A DNA stretch of 64,000 nt, from NCBI GenBank assembly GCA_022494885.1, contig JAGVSM010004510.1, forward strand, positions 37,221 to 101,220. Reading direction: 5' to 3'. Positions 12,571 to 27,500 of this stretch are shown here, one piece after another. The DNA is from Micrasema longulum (Eukaryota; Arthropoda; Insecta; Trichoptera; Brachycentridae). The notes under the pieces are model-generated. The model did not search any database, had not been told where the DNA came from, and saw nothing but the letters and a program-made list of their open reading frames with translations. Position 1 is the first letter of the stretch. Each line of letters begins with the position of its first letter. The translations under genes were made by a program, and so were the position numbers.

Positions 12571-15500
12571 CTGGGAAATTTGAAAGAAAACATAAATTAG
12601 AATAAAACTTTATGAAGTAAATTTAGGCATTTAAAAAATATACACAACAGTTTGATTTTTATTTATTAAGGTTCACAAACAATAAACAATACTTACAACA
12701 TTGGTATAATAATCGCATTTTTTTCATTTTTGATATTGTTCATCAATTGTATGTGAACACATGTACAAATACGATTTAAAAAAGGTTTTTAATTATATAT
12801 TTTTTTTGTTTAATTTTATTTTATCTATCAATATCATTAACTTATCTACTTATTACAAAGGTACATTTCTCTAAACAAAATGAAGAATCAATGTAACAAT
12901 GAATTATATCATAAAGATACATCAAGTCCGCAATCTGTATCCTAACTTCCAACTTACCTAGACCAAAATATTCCAGGCGCTGATCATAAGACTGAAGGGT
13001 TACATTTAAATGTTAGGTTATAAAAAAAATATATCTGCACAGATTCAATTTAATTAAAGCGAATTATGTAACGTGGTGACCCATGATGAAAACATTACCT
13101 CGGCTAGTGGCCCTCCTCATTCCCGTTTCAGGATTGGGAGGTCTTTGTTGTCGCAAAGCACGACCGCGACGATCCTGTGCCAATTTGTCAGGACGCACAA
13201 ACAGGCCGTGGCGCGGTTTACATGTGAAGTAGCGTTCTTCTTGGACGGTTCCATCATTTTTCCCTGACAATTCATAAAAAAACAATAATAATTTGAATTT
13301 GGTTGAAGCCTTGCGGCTACTATCTTAGACTTACGGATGAGAGGTTTGAACCCCATTTTACACCAACTTGATTCCCATTTTTAAGTCAGGAGATGTCACC
13401 AAACCGAGAGTATTTTACATGCAATGTCTAAGAAATATTTGCGTTTATGATTTACCAAAATATTTTAACTTTGGCGGCCATTTTCAACAAGTGTGAATAA
13501 CTCATCAAGAAAATAGGAATGTGGTAGAGTGGGGTCCGAACCTCGGACCTCTGATCCTTGAGTCCGCGACGGGACCAAAACTCAATTCTTAAAGTTTGAA
13601 ATCTGCCACTGACACCTGTATAAAATACTAAAAATAAAATTTATACAAAATATATCTTATCTAGGATTATAAAATGTATACGAGTTATAGAAATATAAGT
13701 TGGAATATCCCTGCAATGATAAATATATAATATCTTTTAAGGAAATAAATACATAGGTATATTTAAAAGTAATTACAATGCAAACAGTAGCTAACTTTGT
13801 GTTTGATAATCTTACTTCAATTTTTGTGGGTATGGGCGGCTCTATATGCAGTAGCGCGCGCATTATTACTACGAGGGATACCCAAATTTAATTTAGAAAT
13901 GAAGTGCCCCTGCGGAAAGGGGAATAATGATGATCAGTGAATGCTCACCTGTGGGAGTGTCCAGCTCAACCCCAACCCAGGTGCCGGGGGCGAAGTGTGC
14001 GGGGCCCAAGTAGGCCACAACCCCCGTACTGCTGGTAAGGCGGATGTGCACACTCTCCCCCAGTACCAGCCACTCGGGGACACTGTCCCACACCTCGCAG
14101 CGGGAGCCGCTCAGGTCGGACCCCTCGTCTATAAAAAGATTACAAGTTAGCAGCAGAACTGGCATGTCCCCAACTCTTGGCTCGAGGGTCACATGTGGCC
14201 CAAGCGAAAGTTTAGTGTGACCCTACTCAAGTTTTCAACATTCTATACATTTTGCATATTGTTTGATTGAGAGCATAATTAAATACATCAATATGGACCA
14301 TAGATCAATGTAGACATCCCTATTACATCTTTACTGACGTTCGACATTCTGAAATGGCAACGTGACGACTCACTTAGCCAGTTACTATAATTATAATCTA
14401 TGACTAAAATAACTCTGTTTGATGTATAGGTTGAAACTGCACCTCCAGATTTACAAATGGAGCATAATATAGACATGCAAATGAAAACCATGTTTGAAGA
14501 TAGAAAAATACAATAATTTGATGAAAACCGTGTTTGAAGATAGTAAAATACAATAATTTGATAAAAAATATATACTTGAAGATAAATTTCCAAAATTAAG
14601 GCAACTAGCAATGTGTTCCGGCAATTTCTAGGCCGTTTGCGAGCTCTTTGTGCATGCCATCATCCTCAGTTATGTGAACTTCAATTCGCCATTTGATTCT
14701 GTAGAAATTTTTCACTATCAGATTTTTTTTGGTGGCATTTTGTAATTGCATGCGTAGAAGACCAAAAATATATTTTTTGCATTAAACCGCATGTTAGTTA
14801 ACGAATATTTATTATGTTTTATTGTTTACAATAAATGCTTGACTTTTTTCATGTTCATGTTCCAAATTACCAGAAATAAAATATCTCCTAAGTCCGGGAA
14901 ATACAGATGATTTAAAAGTAAAATTATTAAGATTAATTAACAGGTAAAATGATCAATAAGTATAATAATTTGATAAATTTGCAGCCCGTGGTGTAATATG
15001 TAAGACGCTTGCCTCACACACGAAGGGTTCTGGGTTCGATTCCTTGTGAAAACACAAAAATTTAATGTGATTTATCTCAAGCTTGAGTGTTCTGTGCTGT
15101 AATTGAGCCTTGTGGCCTGTTATGAAACAAAATAAGTATTAGGTAAAATAATGGGCTGCAATTGCAGTATTTGTTACCATCAATAAGCCTCTCTGAGCTA
15201 GAGAATTCGGCATCATTATTGATGTTGAGATGTGTCATCTGCTGTTCTAACTTCATCGCAACTTTAGAGTCACTTGTCCGCGGTCTGGCCATGGGAAACG
15301 AAGCTCTGTTGTTAGAAACGTTTTTTGAAGAACCGGTCACTTTGCGCCGTCGAACAACCTAAGGGGAAAAAAAAGGTACATTAAAATAATTCACGGCCAC
15401 TTTCAATGACATAATAATTACACAAAAATTATAAATGTTTGAATTCCTTCAATCCTCTATACCATACATATGACTGAACACTATCATATTGTCGCTAGGC

Positions 15501-18500
15501 ATATAACGTGATGTGACAAAATTGAAATTACGCAGGAGAGTAAAAAATCCATTTTTAAGCAAGGAAATTAAAGAAAACTCTTAAAATTTGTAAATAATTA
15601 TGTTTTTTTTTTGTATTTGAATCGACACTTAGAAATATAATTTTAAATTTTACATTGGAGGTATTGTTTGTTCTTAAAGATGACACATTGGAGATTTTGG
15701 AATAAATACTTATCGGTCTGAATCAATTTAGCTTCTTCTGTTTATTTGATAAGGAAAATGAATGGCCTTGGAGCCATCCAATGTGACGATTGTGCATATT
15801 GGAATTATTAGGGTCCTACTTTTGAGAGACAATACACATTGGAGGTGTGTTTTTCTCAATTATTTTTATTTGAGTCATACACAGGACATTGGAGATACTA
15901 CAGAACGATCCAGGCCAAAGTGAAGTACAAGAATACAAAATAAAAGCATTTTGGAAAAATCGTCACATTGGAGATATTACGTAGAAAGGCATATACCTTA
16001 CAAACTATAAAAAAAAGTGTTACTTAAATGTAAAATTGTATATTTATAGCAATGAGGTACCACTGACAATTGTCACTTTTGTTAAATAAGCATTGTTTCA
16101 TTTAAAAAAAAACAATAAAATTGACTTTATAAAGCTTTGCATAAAAAAAAAACAGAATTACTCAAAAAAAAACAAAATAACGTACAATTTTGAGTAGACA
16201 AATATTTTGTGTAGAGTTGGAACACCTCTTTAACAATGTCATGTAAATTATTTTTTTACTTGAGTAAAACAAGAAGAAAAAAACCACTACACAAAAAAGA
16301 AAAATAAGACGAGGATAAAATGTGTGTAATATTTACCTTCCCAGGTGGCAACTGAGTTTTCACGATGGATGTACCCTCGTATGGAGAATCGTAGCCACCT
16401 CCAGAACCAACGGAAGAGCCCTCATTCTTAGATTCACTCATTATATCAGGGTTGGACTGGTCCGAAGTGATGGCTTCATCATCATAGACCGCAGATTGTC
16501 CATTGGTAACTTGCTGAATTCCCTTGTCAGCCGCCCCCACAGTGAGTTTGATTTGACTAGATGAAGTAATGGTCTGACTCTGAACTGGCAAGCAACCCAG
16601 TGGCTCAACCCACGTATCGGATTTATTGTTTTCTATTAAACTCTTACCATTGTCCTTCAACTCCTGCGATTTAGAGTTGTTTTTTAAGTTTTTTGAATTT
16701 TCGATTATAACATTTTGGTGAGTGTAAGAATTATTTTGAAATAAACCCTCATCGATGCACTCATTTAAAAAAGGATTTATCCTGTTCCGTGACCCGGGAG
16801 TTAGCACAGGTGTTTTTGCAGATTTTATTATTGACTGGAATGGATCGTTGAAGTCATTTTTGCAATCATTTATATCATTTTTCAAGTCATTCATATCACT
16901 TTTCAGATCCGAGAGGTCATTTTTGAGGCCAGCAATTGAATTTTTAGATTTGTTAAGCTGTTGGTCAGTTTGGCCTTGCACTTGGGGGTTTCTGGAATCG
17001 AAATCTGGAGTTTCATCGACACTCATACTTCTTATGGATAAAGTATCATCACTATTTAAGTTTGTGGAGGAAACTGCTTGAGATCCTGCAATGAGAAATA
17101 ATTACTTATATTAGCCTCCATGCCGAAATTGTTACATATCAGGTTTTTTTCCAGAGAAGAAAAAATAAATACCATATCCACTGGACGAAATGGATGGTGA
17201 ATTTTTGGTTGGACCCCTATCTGTAGTCAGTTCATGTAAGGAGTCTAGAGTGCGAGAAGCCGGGAGGAAACCTCGTGATGTACCCCTACTTTTAACAATA
17301 GGCTAGAAAAATAAATGCGACATTTTAAAGGGTTCCATATTGATGAATAATTTATATATACTCAAACATTATTCCTCAATATTTTACCTTTGGTGTAACA
17401 TGGTCATTTTCTGGATCAGAATGTGTATCATCCTTATCATTTTCTTCTCCTCTTCCTCTCCTCTTTCCTGCTCCACCACTTCCAACTCCTGAAATACTGC
17501 CCGGCTCTTCATGCAGAGTAGTCATTCGCATACCCAGTTTGCCACTGGCGGGAGAGGCTGGAAACACAAACATACAGTCAAATAAAAAAATTCAAGACAA
17601 GAAAGATGTCTAACTATTATGTTGGTTCTACAAATATTGAAATAAAAAAGACAAATATTTTAGTAGACACGGAGATTACAATTGAGAAGGAAATATGCAA
17701 TTAAGGCATATAAAGAGCTAATCTGTAATTGGTTTAAACCAATTTATCTTGATAAAAATACCTCGGGAATTAGATCCACAATATTGATGATTTTAAAGCT
17801 CATATTTAAATAATGGTAAATAGACAGATTACTTCATGAAAACAATAATACGTACCAGCAAAAATAATGGTAAATTGTCAAAATAATGATATTCATATTA
17901 AGAAATTAACAATTTATAACATACACTTTGGTTGCTGCATTCTCAACGAATTGAGATTCAAGTTGAGATTCAAGAATGTTGGCCTGGCTGCATGTTTGAT
18001 AAGAAATCAACAATATAGTTAGATAAAGGTTTATGTTTCGGTGTCTCGGTTCTTTAAGGCTACCTTCTAAGAAAGGGTTATGAAAAAGCGCGTACAATTC
18101 AAGTCTTTATCCAATAGTAAGAAATCAACTCAGCTGCAAAGCTTCTTCTTAGAAAATAGCCAAAATACCAAAAATAAATGCGCTTTTAATGCCTTTAATA
18201 GCTAAAGCTACTAAAGCCATATTAAAAGTATCTTCTGTATATAGGTTTTATAGAAAGCTTACTGCAAGTGCATTTATTTTGTTCACCTTAAACTAAAGCG
18301 TCAATCGACAATATGAGTGTAGAGCCACCAATTTTCAATACAATGTTTCATTCAAAGATTGGAGGAATGTCAAAAGACAATTCTCACCTCAGGATTTGCA
18401 GGCCATGCATAAATGCTAGTAGAATATAGATATTCCTAGAATGTTTTATAGCCAATAGGTTTCATAATACGAGTAGTACACAATATTATTCTACGACATT

Positions 18501-21500
18501 TATGTCATTCACGACAATATTTATTTAATGCCAATTAATTTAGACAGCTAAAAATTTTGCTACAAACATGCATGACCTTTATTTCCTTTTTTATTATGTA
18601 CTGAACCAGTAATCATGTGCTGATGTGTAGCAGCAATTAGTATAAGTGGAGAGGGCAGAAAAGTTTTACTATACGAGAGTTGCTTTTTATATTTCGGGAT
18701 TATAGTAGAAAAAAAACAAAAACAAAAAGATGCATTTTGATATCTGGGAATAAAAAGAAGTCATTTGATGCCAAGTCAGGACTATACGGCGGATGAGTCT
18801 TTAATTTGATGTTTTAACTAGTTAAATATTCGATTGTTTGCGCCAATATTTTGTCGGCAGTTGGTTTTTCTTATTTCTGTGAAGACTACTGGCAAACAAA
18901 TGGTTGTGTGCCATTCAGAATTGACCGTTTTACGTTGCACCAAAGGTACAGTTGCGACATGTCCAGTTTTACTTTTGGTAAAACACAGGCGACCACTTGA
19001 TTTTAAGTGCTTTGTTCCCGAACAACTTTTGTTGGATTTCGCTCATCTTGAAACACCCATACCATCGACTGCTGTTTACTCATACGAATATATCCAAGAT
19101 TCATCACCGGTCACGATGTTATAGACATATTTTAAAGCACCGCAATCATATTTTTTGAGCATTTCTACTATTTGACACGAGCGATCGTCAAATTATGTGG
19201 AATCCAACGTGAACAAATCTTTTTGACGCCCTAATGTTCATGTAATATTGAATGTATGCTGGTCCCACTAATGCTCAAGGATGCTTAAATCACACATTAA
19301 GTCAAATGATGATTTTCCATTATCAGTTGATGCACAGCATCAATGTTTTTCGAAACAATAACCTATTTTAGACAACCTTGGAAAAATTCGTCATTGAGCG
19401 AACTGCGGCTACAATTGAACTATGTATACCATCGATAAATACTGGTCCTTGATGGTGGTTAATCGTTAAAATTTGAATTAAGTTCATCAATGCACTGGTT
19501 GTTGAGTTAATCGTCGTCGAATGTTGTAAAAAATAATCGCACGAAAATGTTCACATTCTACTTCCATTTTTGCACTGATATCGAATTTTGAAATAACTAT
19601 AACTATTGTAAATAGCAACCGTATAAAAAACATTCTGAGTAAATATAACTTCTAAAATGTCAAAGTCTATGATATAGGTGTCAGTTCCCAGATGCATCAG
19701 TGTTGCCAAATCTCAAACTATACAAAAAGCAACCCTCGTACAAGTACTGAAAATGCAATTATATGTTGATGGACTAGGCAGACACGTAATTGGAAACCCG
19801 TGTTAATGTTAACCTTATTTAGAAGTTTTACAGAGATAAATGTGCAGTCAGTATATTACATCTTGCTCTAAGGTCGGATGGTGGAATAATGTCAAATATT
19901 CAAAACAATATTCCAACTATACTATTGATAAATTTTAGAATAAATAAATCACCGTAAATGAGATGAAGCAGTCATTTAGCCTTTCAGATATAAGTTGGGA
20001 AGATACTATAAATATTAATGAGTAATGAAATGTGTTTTTATTTTTAGAAAATGATCAATTTAATGTAAATAATGTAAGGACTAGACACCATAACTTTGGA
20101 CTTTTTGTTTATTTTTTAAATTTAATTTTAATTATCATTATTTTGTTTATTTGTTTTTGGTCAGACTTAAAAATTGCTAAGGGCAATAAGTCCGCCATTT
20201 ATCGAATATATCTTTATTATTTTGTATTTATCACATTGTATATATATGTACCTTAGAGGACAAAACACAGGAGTCCACTTTTTGCTCTTTTGATGGTAAA
20301 AATGCAAGAATGATCGCAATAAGCAATTTAATATGTGAATAAAACACAGAAGTTCACATTGTTTTAATGCAAAAAACATCAGTAGTCTCTCAAGATAGGC
20401 ATTACATTTTTTTTATTATTAAAATAATCATTATTTTACATTGAAAGTTTTTTATAGATTGAAATTATCTCATTTGGTTCCCAAGTTACGATGTTTTGGA
20501 AATAGCACATTCAACTCAAAAATGTGACTCCCATGGTTTATCCTTGAAAGTCCAGAATTATTATGGTTGATAAGAGATTTTATTATTACTTTTATTATTA
20601 CTGTTTTATTTTGGATGGTCAAAAATAAAGTATATAGGAATTAAATCTTAGATTTTCATTGCATATTAATTTATAATGGGTGTCTCAAAACCTACTTGAA
20701 TTTTGAATTTCAAATCATTTTCATTGTATCAAACATGGAACGCGGATATTTTGCAGTTGTCATCAGTAATGTTTGAGGTTAAGTCATGCAGCGTTCTTCA
20801 GTCGAGCAACGCATAGAATTGTGAAAATTCACTACCGAAATGGTGAGAACTTAACAGAGACGTTTCAATAATGTCGCACATTTATCGGTCACCATTATGC
20901 ACCATCTGGAGCCGCTGTGGAGATTAAATTAATAAATTTGAAACTGTTAACTTAATTCAGGATGTTAAAGCAAGTACGTCAATTAACAGAAATGTCAAAT
21001 TTGGGGGACTGAAAACCCACGAGTGATGCACCCACCGCGTGACTGCGTGGTGTGGATTTTGGTCTAGTGGAATCATTGGCCCATATTTTTCGAAAATGCA
21101 ACCGGCAATGCAGTTACCGTCAATGATCTTCGTTATCGCGACATATTAACTAACTTTTTGTGACCTGCGTTGGATGAAATTGATGTTAATGACATTCGGT
21201 TTCAACAAGATGGTGCAACCTGTCACACTGCGGCAGAAACAGCGCAGTTAATCTCCAGGGTGAGTTATCTCGCGACGGAGAGAAATTTACTGGCCACCAA
21301 GATCGTGTGATCTAACACCTTTGAGCTTTTTTCTTTGGGGGTTTCTGAAGAGAAAAGTGTATGCAAATAATCCACAGAAAATTCTGGAGCACAAAACGGA
21401 AATTCAACAAGTCATTGATGAAATTCATCCACAATTATGACAAAATGTGATCGAAAATTTAGTGAAAAGGGTGAACGTTTGCCAACAAAGCCAAGGCATT

Positions 21501-24500
21501 TGTCGGTTGTGTTCCACACGTAACCTCCGTGTTCATATTTTACATTAAAAAGAAAACACCCTCAAAATTCAACTGCAGTATCTGTTTTAATGAAAAAATA
21601 AAATTCAAGTAGGTTTTCAGACAACCTTTAAGTATTTTTATTTTTAAATTAATGGGAAACATAACAATCAATGGGAACAAAATTTTCACTTGTCTTTTCT
21701 TATTACAATACTTTCATTAGACATTACAACTGTCTACCCTGGAGAATTGAAAGTAAGTGCATACAAATGATATATTATAGATATTAATAAAGAATACATA
21801 TTGGGGACTTAAATAAGTTCTTGCTGTTTTTTGTCTTACTTTATTTATAAAATTTAGTAAAGAACATATGATTGAAAGTATTTTCCATTGCTAGCGACTA
21901 CTTTCTCCCATCTTTCTGACAGCATACGAATACCATCTCGAAAAAACAACTCATATTTTGAGTTTATCCATGAATCGAGCCATTTTTTGACATCTTCATA
22001 AGAATGGAATTGCTGCTCAGCCAGGCCATGAGTTATCGATCGGAACAACTGGTAAAATGGAAGGAGCAATATCCGGTGAATACAGCAGGTGGGGTAGGAC
22101 TTCCCATTTGAGCATTTCCAAGTATGTTATGACTGGCCTTGCAACGTGTGAACGAGCGTTTTCATACTGCAAAATTACTTTGTCGTGTCTCTCCTCGTAT
22201 TGTGGCCATTTTTCCTTCAATGCTCAGCTCAAACGCATCAATTGTAGTCGATAGCGATCTTACATGATGGCTTCGTTGGGTTTGAGGAGCTTATAATACA
22301 CTACACCCGGCTGATCATGGTGCAGAGCAGAGATGATGATGATGTTCGGTGATGTTCCGACAGAGCATGGTCACTGTAAGTCTCCACAAGAATTCTTTGT
22401 GATTTAGCTGCAGATATGCAGTAAAATTCCCCACAAATACTCTTTTTTTGGCATGAAATTCAACATGTTTAACACTATGAAAAAAATATGTTGTTTACAC
22501 TTTGGCGGAATAACACATACTGTAATTTCAATTCTAATGGGCGAGCTTGAAAATGAAGTTGGCTGTAGTATTGCTCGATGTTAAAAGACTAAGATGACAT
22601 TATATGTCAGAAAACAGTGAAAACTTATTCAAGTCCCTATTTATATTTTTTCATCTATCATAGGTGTGATTAATTCTCAAGTACTTCTCAAGTTATTTTA
22701 TTTTATTAACTTTTCATGCCCATAAGGCTTTTACATACACATAAATTATAAAACATGAGTACATAAACAACAAGTTATGATCGATACAATAAATATTCAG
22801 TGAATTAATCTGTTTTATTAGTGTTATAACCATAGTCACAGTCATCAAGAGAAAGTTTCCCATATTTGTAAAATATATATTCTGTACTGCTACAAGTCAA
22901 TAAACTGTTAAATTTATTCGATAATATGTATTATGTATGTAATAACTTACACCGTCTTGTAAAACAACTCCGCAACTAAATCATTAAAAGAAATAAGACA
23001 TTGACCACGACACTTGACTAATGGTGTCTACTGGTTTGTTAATGACGTGTGTTTTCAAAACTCCTTGCTAATATTTGCTCAAAACATCAGCGAGAAGTGA
23101 TCAAAACACAGAGCATAGCAACCCGGAAGGACACCATCAGTATCTGAAAGGCCGTGAAAATCTAAGAAGTTAATCACACTTTACACCGACTAACAAACAA
23201 ATATACAAACATTTAAATATTTTAACATTCCATCTTTTCACATTTAGACAGGACATTGTCTCAACACAACATAAAGATATTTTTACTTCATAGCAAAATC
23301 GTGACAACAACAACATTGATAATTTTGTGAGAAAATATTAAAATTTGAAAAATGATAAGAGTATGAAATGCGGCATTCAGCTTTATAATCAAAATATGAA
23401 TGTAATATAAAACTACAGAAAACAGTGGGACAAATTAATACACTGCATGCAATCTCTACAGAATGGCAAATAATATATTTATACTTGAATACAACTACTA
23501 AGCTCAAATCACAGATGTCATTATTGATTGAAATGAGAATAACTCTTTTTAAAAATACACAAATTTAGCAATTTGAAAATATTATTTATATTTTAAAATT
23601 TCATAATAAAAAATACATTATATTTTTAAAATATGTCATTTGCTGTCAAATGGTATACTATCAATATTATGGTAAGTAACAGTTTGCTTTTTAATGTGCA
23701 AATGTATAAATTCAACATATGTATTATGTATTGTCCAAATAATTACTACCTGTGATATTAGGCAGAGATATTGAATGTTCGCTTATCTGCCTGTATAAAT
23801 AAAGAGCTTACATTGCCACCACAAACATACTATCAACATGAATGATATTATTTACTAAGGATCTTCATATTGGCGTAATAATGCAGAGCTATGTCTTTAG
23901 ATCTCCATTGTTTTACCTGAGAGAATGGAGCCTGAAGGTTGCACAAATAAAATATTAAAACACAAATTAGTCAAAGCGGATTCTATTCGATAATATTTTT
24001 GATAATTGTTTTTGTAATATCTTTTTGAAGATTGGCGATAATAGTTGAAAATAACAATTAGATTTAAGTGTTCGAGTGATGGAGTGCAGTCTCTCAAAAT
24101 AAAATATATGCAGCTGCAAAATGTGGAACTAAAGAAGGGAGTGGCTATGGAGCGGGGGTTACCTGGGACCAAAGACAACCATAGAAAATAATGTGAAAAC
24201 AATATTACAAAAACCACCAACTCGCTGACAAGTGGAAAAGTAAATCTACGGAAAGCTTGAAGCGCTGACAAGACATACAATTGGAAAACTTTGAGAAAAC
24301 CATTAAGACTGCAAGCGTGATAGCTCGATGGAAACTGGGTATGATCGCTGAATGGTAAGCGCAACCCCTTCCTCCTCCTAGGAAATGTATCTTCCCTCAA
24401 GTCTACCACCCGCTAATCACAATCCAAATGTAATTAATAAAAACCAAGCTTTCATAAAGAAGAAAAACACACGATTAAATGTATTAACAATTATCAAAGA

Positions 24501-27500
24501 AGGCAACTGAACAAATCACTCTTGTGATATTTTGTTGAATTTAACAATGAAATGAAACACTCAGTTTGCCTTCTTCGAGTTGAACTTGAGGCATTCGAGA
24601 AAAGTTTTTTAAAAAAGGGATTAAGCTTAGGATTAAGTTTGCGACTTACCGAGACCGAAAGGTTTAGAAGGAGCAGCCGCATCTCCTTCCCCGCCAAAGG
24701 AATGCCTTCCCCTGAGGCCGGCGGAACGAACACTGGAGGAAAGCAATTCGTTATTCAGATCGGTTACACTTTCTGACCGACCCAAACCGATAAGAGATTC
24801 CAAAGAGGCATCCAAACGCATGATCTGAAATAATCAAAAAACTTTATGAAATGATTACGATAATAAGCAGTTACATCAAGATGCTTTGAAATTCATGTTA
24901 ATTAATTTATCAACAGTATTCGTACACTACATACACGTAAAGAATAAGAGAATTAAATAAATATAACATTTTAATCCAAACTGAAATTTCGTGAAGATGA
25001 AATAAGTTATGTATAAAGAGTTCTACTTCAAAAACCAATATTGGAAAAATTTAATCATGCATGAATTTCCATTTATTTAGTCAAATTTGAGACATTAAGT
25101 TATATTAATTTATATGCATGTACTTAAGAACACAATTTATAAACAAAATAAGAAAAGGATGATTTATAGATCTTTATATTTTCTATTATATTATTATGCT
25201 TTACTACGTACATATATGGAGAAAACTACAAACATTCTTCACATACTGATATTAAACCATGACAATATTTTAGAAAAATTGACCAACATGCCTAAATTTA
25301 TCACCAAGAAACTCAAAACAAAATCAAAACTCAAAATAAAAAGTATATGGATGTAATTTTATACTCCAGTACTTACACCACCCGTTTTACTAGCTGTATC
25401 CAAAGCCTGCATGTCAAACAATTGTCATGCATTATTATATTGGTACTATATTATAATGTATCGATATAAATAGAAATATTCAATATACTGCAGAAGAGAA
25501 GTAAACAAAAAAATAATGCCTTTTTTAAAAAAAGAAAGCGTAATTAGCCAATTTAAAAAAAACAATTTGAACCATTTTTTGTGGAAACGCAGATTTATTT
25601 TCCGGGGTAAGCGAGCTTATAATTTTCAGGCACGGTGTTTTTGTTTTTACCTGCGAGAAATTGGGCACGGAAGCCGTCTTCCTCATGGCAATAGTTTGTC
25701 CTTGGGCCTGTTGTAACTCCTTCACAGCAACACTCTGTCGAAGTCTATCCAGAGTCAATATGCTCTCCACTGCACTAACTCCACGGGTATACTTTTCTAT
25801 TAAAGAGAAATCAATCAAATGCATGAAGAAAAATAGTCATTTATTATTAAAAGATACTTCAAAGTATTCCTTATTCCATAGAAGATAAATAAATTTTAAC
25901 AAATCAGATTTATTTTTACATTACAGTCTGTTTATCCGAACTCCAGTCATCGGTATTGCCAAATATCCGGATCGTTATCAGGAAATGAGAAATAAAGGAG
26001 ATGTTACAATAAATAAAAAAGGGCACAGGCGGGTTAATTAATTTTGCTGACTATGTTTATAGTGACCGACTGAAGTTTCTGTTTCGGCCAGTAAAATGAA
26101 TTTCGGCAGTTTTGGTTTCGGCCAAAAATTGACAAAACTTTGGCTTAGCCCAAACCTGCAGTCGGATTACGTTCGGCTGTACCTCGGGTGGAAAATTAGC
26201 ATAATTAGAAATATTGGATTGCCATTCAAATAATTAGTTATTGTACTGCCATTGTCTTACTAAAAAATAAAAACTAGACTGATATGGTGATTTGTTGACT
26301 ATAGTTAGTAGTTCTAAGATCTTTTATATTTATATTTGTGTGATTCTTTTATAGTTAATAAGTTGAAATTCCTATAGTGTACATTGAAGAACTGTTACAT
26401 GAAATTACATGTATTAGCAATTATTGTAATTACATGTAACAATGAACCAAAAAGATTATTTCATTGTGTATTTTATTTAACACTTATTCTAAATGTTTAA
26501 CAATAAAAATGCCTAATTTTGGGTGTTTTGAACTGACCTTTAACTTACGTATTTAAATAAGTTTTGATTTTAGCCAAAACTAGAAGTATTTTGTTTAGAA
26601 TTTAAGTCACTTGTTACACATAGTAGTATGCTTTATAGTTTCAATAGTGTCGAAATTCAGTTAGGTTTCGGATGAAGATGTTTAAGTTCTCAATGTGATT
26701 CCAATTCGCTGTATTTCAAAAGCAATAAAAAAAGTGGTTTGAAGAGTAAATTTTGCATTTTCTTTCAAAACATTCTCTTAATTTAATGCGTAGTCCGATT
26801 ATCGGGATTTGCAGAAATCCCAATAATGTCTGCCACTCATTAATCCGGATATTAAGAGTTTTACTGTAATTCTTACAGAAAACTAATTCATATTTTTTCC
26901 AGAAAATAATTTTATTTAGAATTTAAGTAACTTGTAATACATAGTAGTGTGCTTTATAGTTTAAATAGTACTGAATATTGTTTTAGAGCATAAGGATATG
27001 TAATACATAAATAAACAGTGGAAAGAAGATTAGATTTACAAAACTATACTAATATATATGTGTATCTATCTCCAGTAAAGAAACCCTTTAGCTCTATGGC
27101 ATAGAATAAAAGCGTTCCAAATTTTTGGTTTGGTTTTTAGTTTAACAACAAATGTGGAACGGACGTTTTCGGTTTACGCTTCCAATTCTCGATCAGAGTA
27201 CCTAAGGTATGTTGTATTGATGTAAACTGTATCTAACTTCACGGTTAATAATCATAGAATGTTTTTTCTCCGTATGGGTGACTCTATTAGCCAGTGGCGT
27301 GTTATTACTCTAAGAAATCTATACATGTTGTTTTGTTTTAAAATATTCAAGGTACCACAGCATTTTGAAACAACCATGTGCTGCTAACCATGCTATAAAT
27401 TCAAGGGGAATATCATGTTTGTCAAACCTATATAAGTTTCCCCATCAACTGTACTGGATTCCTCTCCACTGGCTGCTATCTGGGCTAGACTTTCCCGGTC

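Noticed and set aside
23897..24409. 170-codon open frame on the minus strand in the large Khc-73 intron
   Set aside because: No family motif and no splice sites that fit the phases of the flanking exons. The composition looks like chance.
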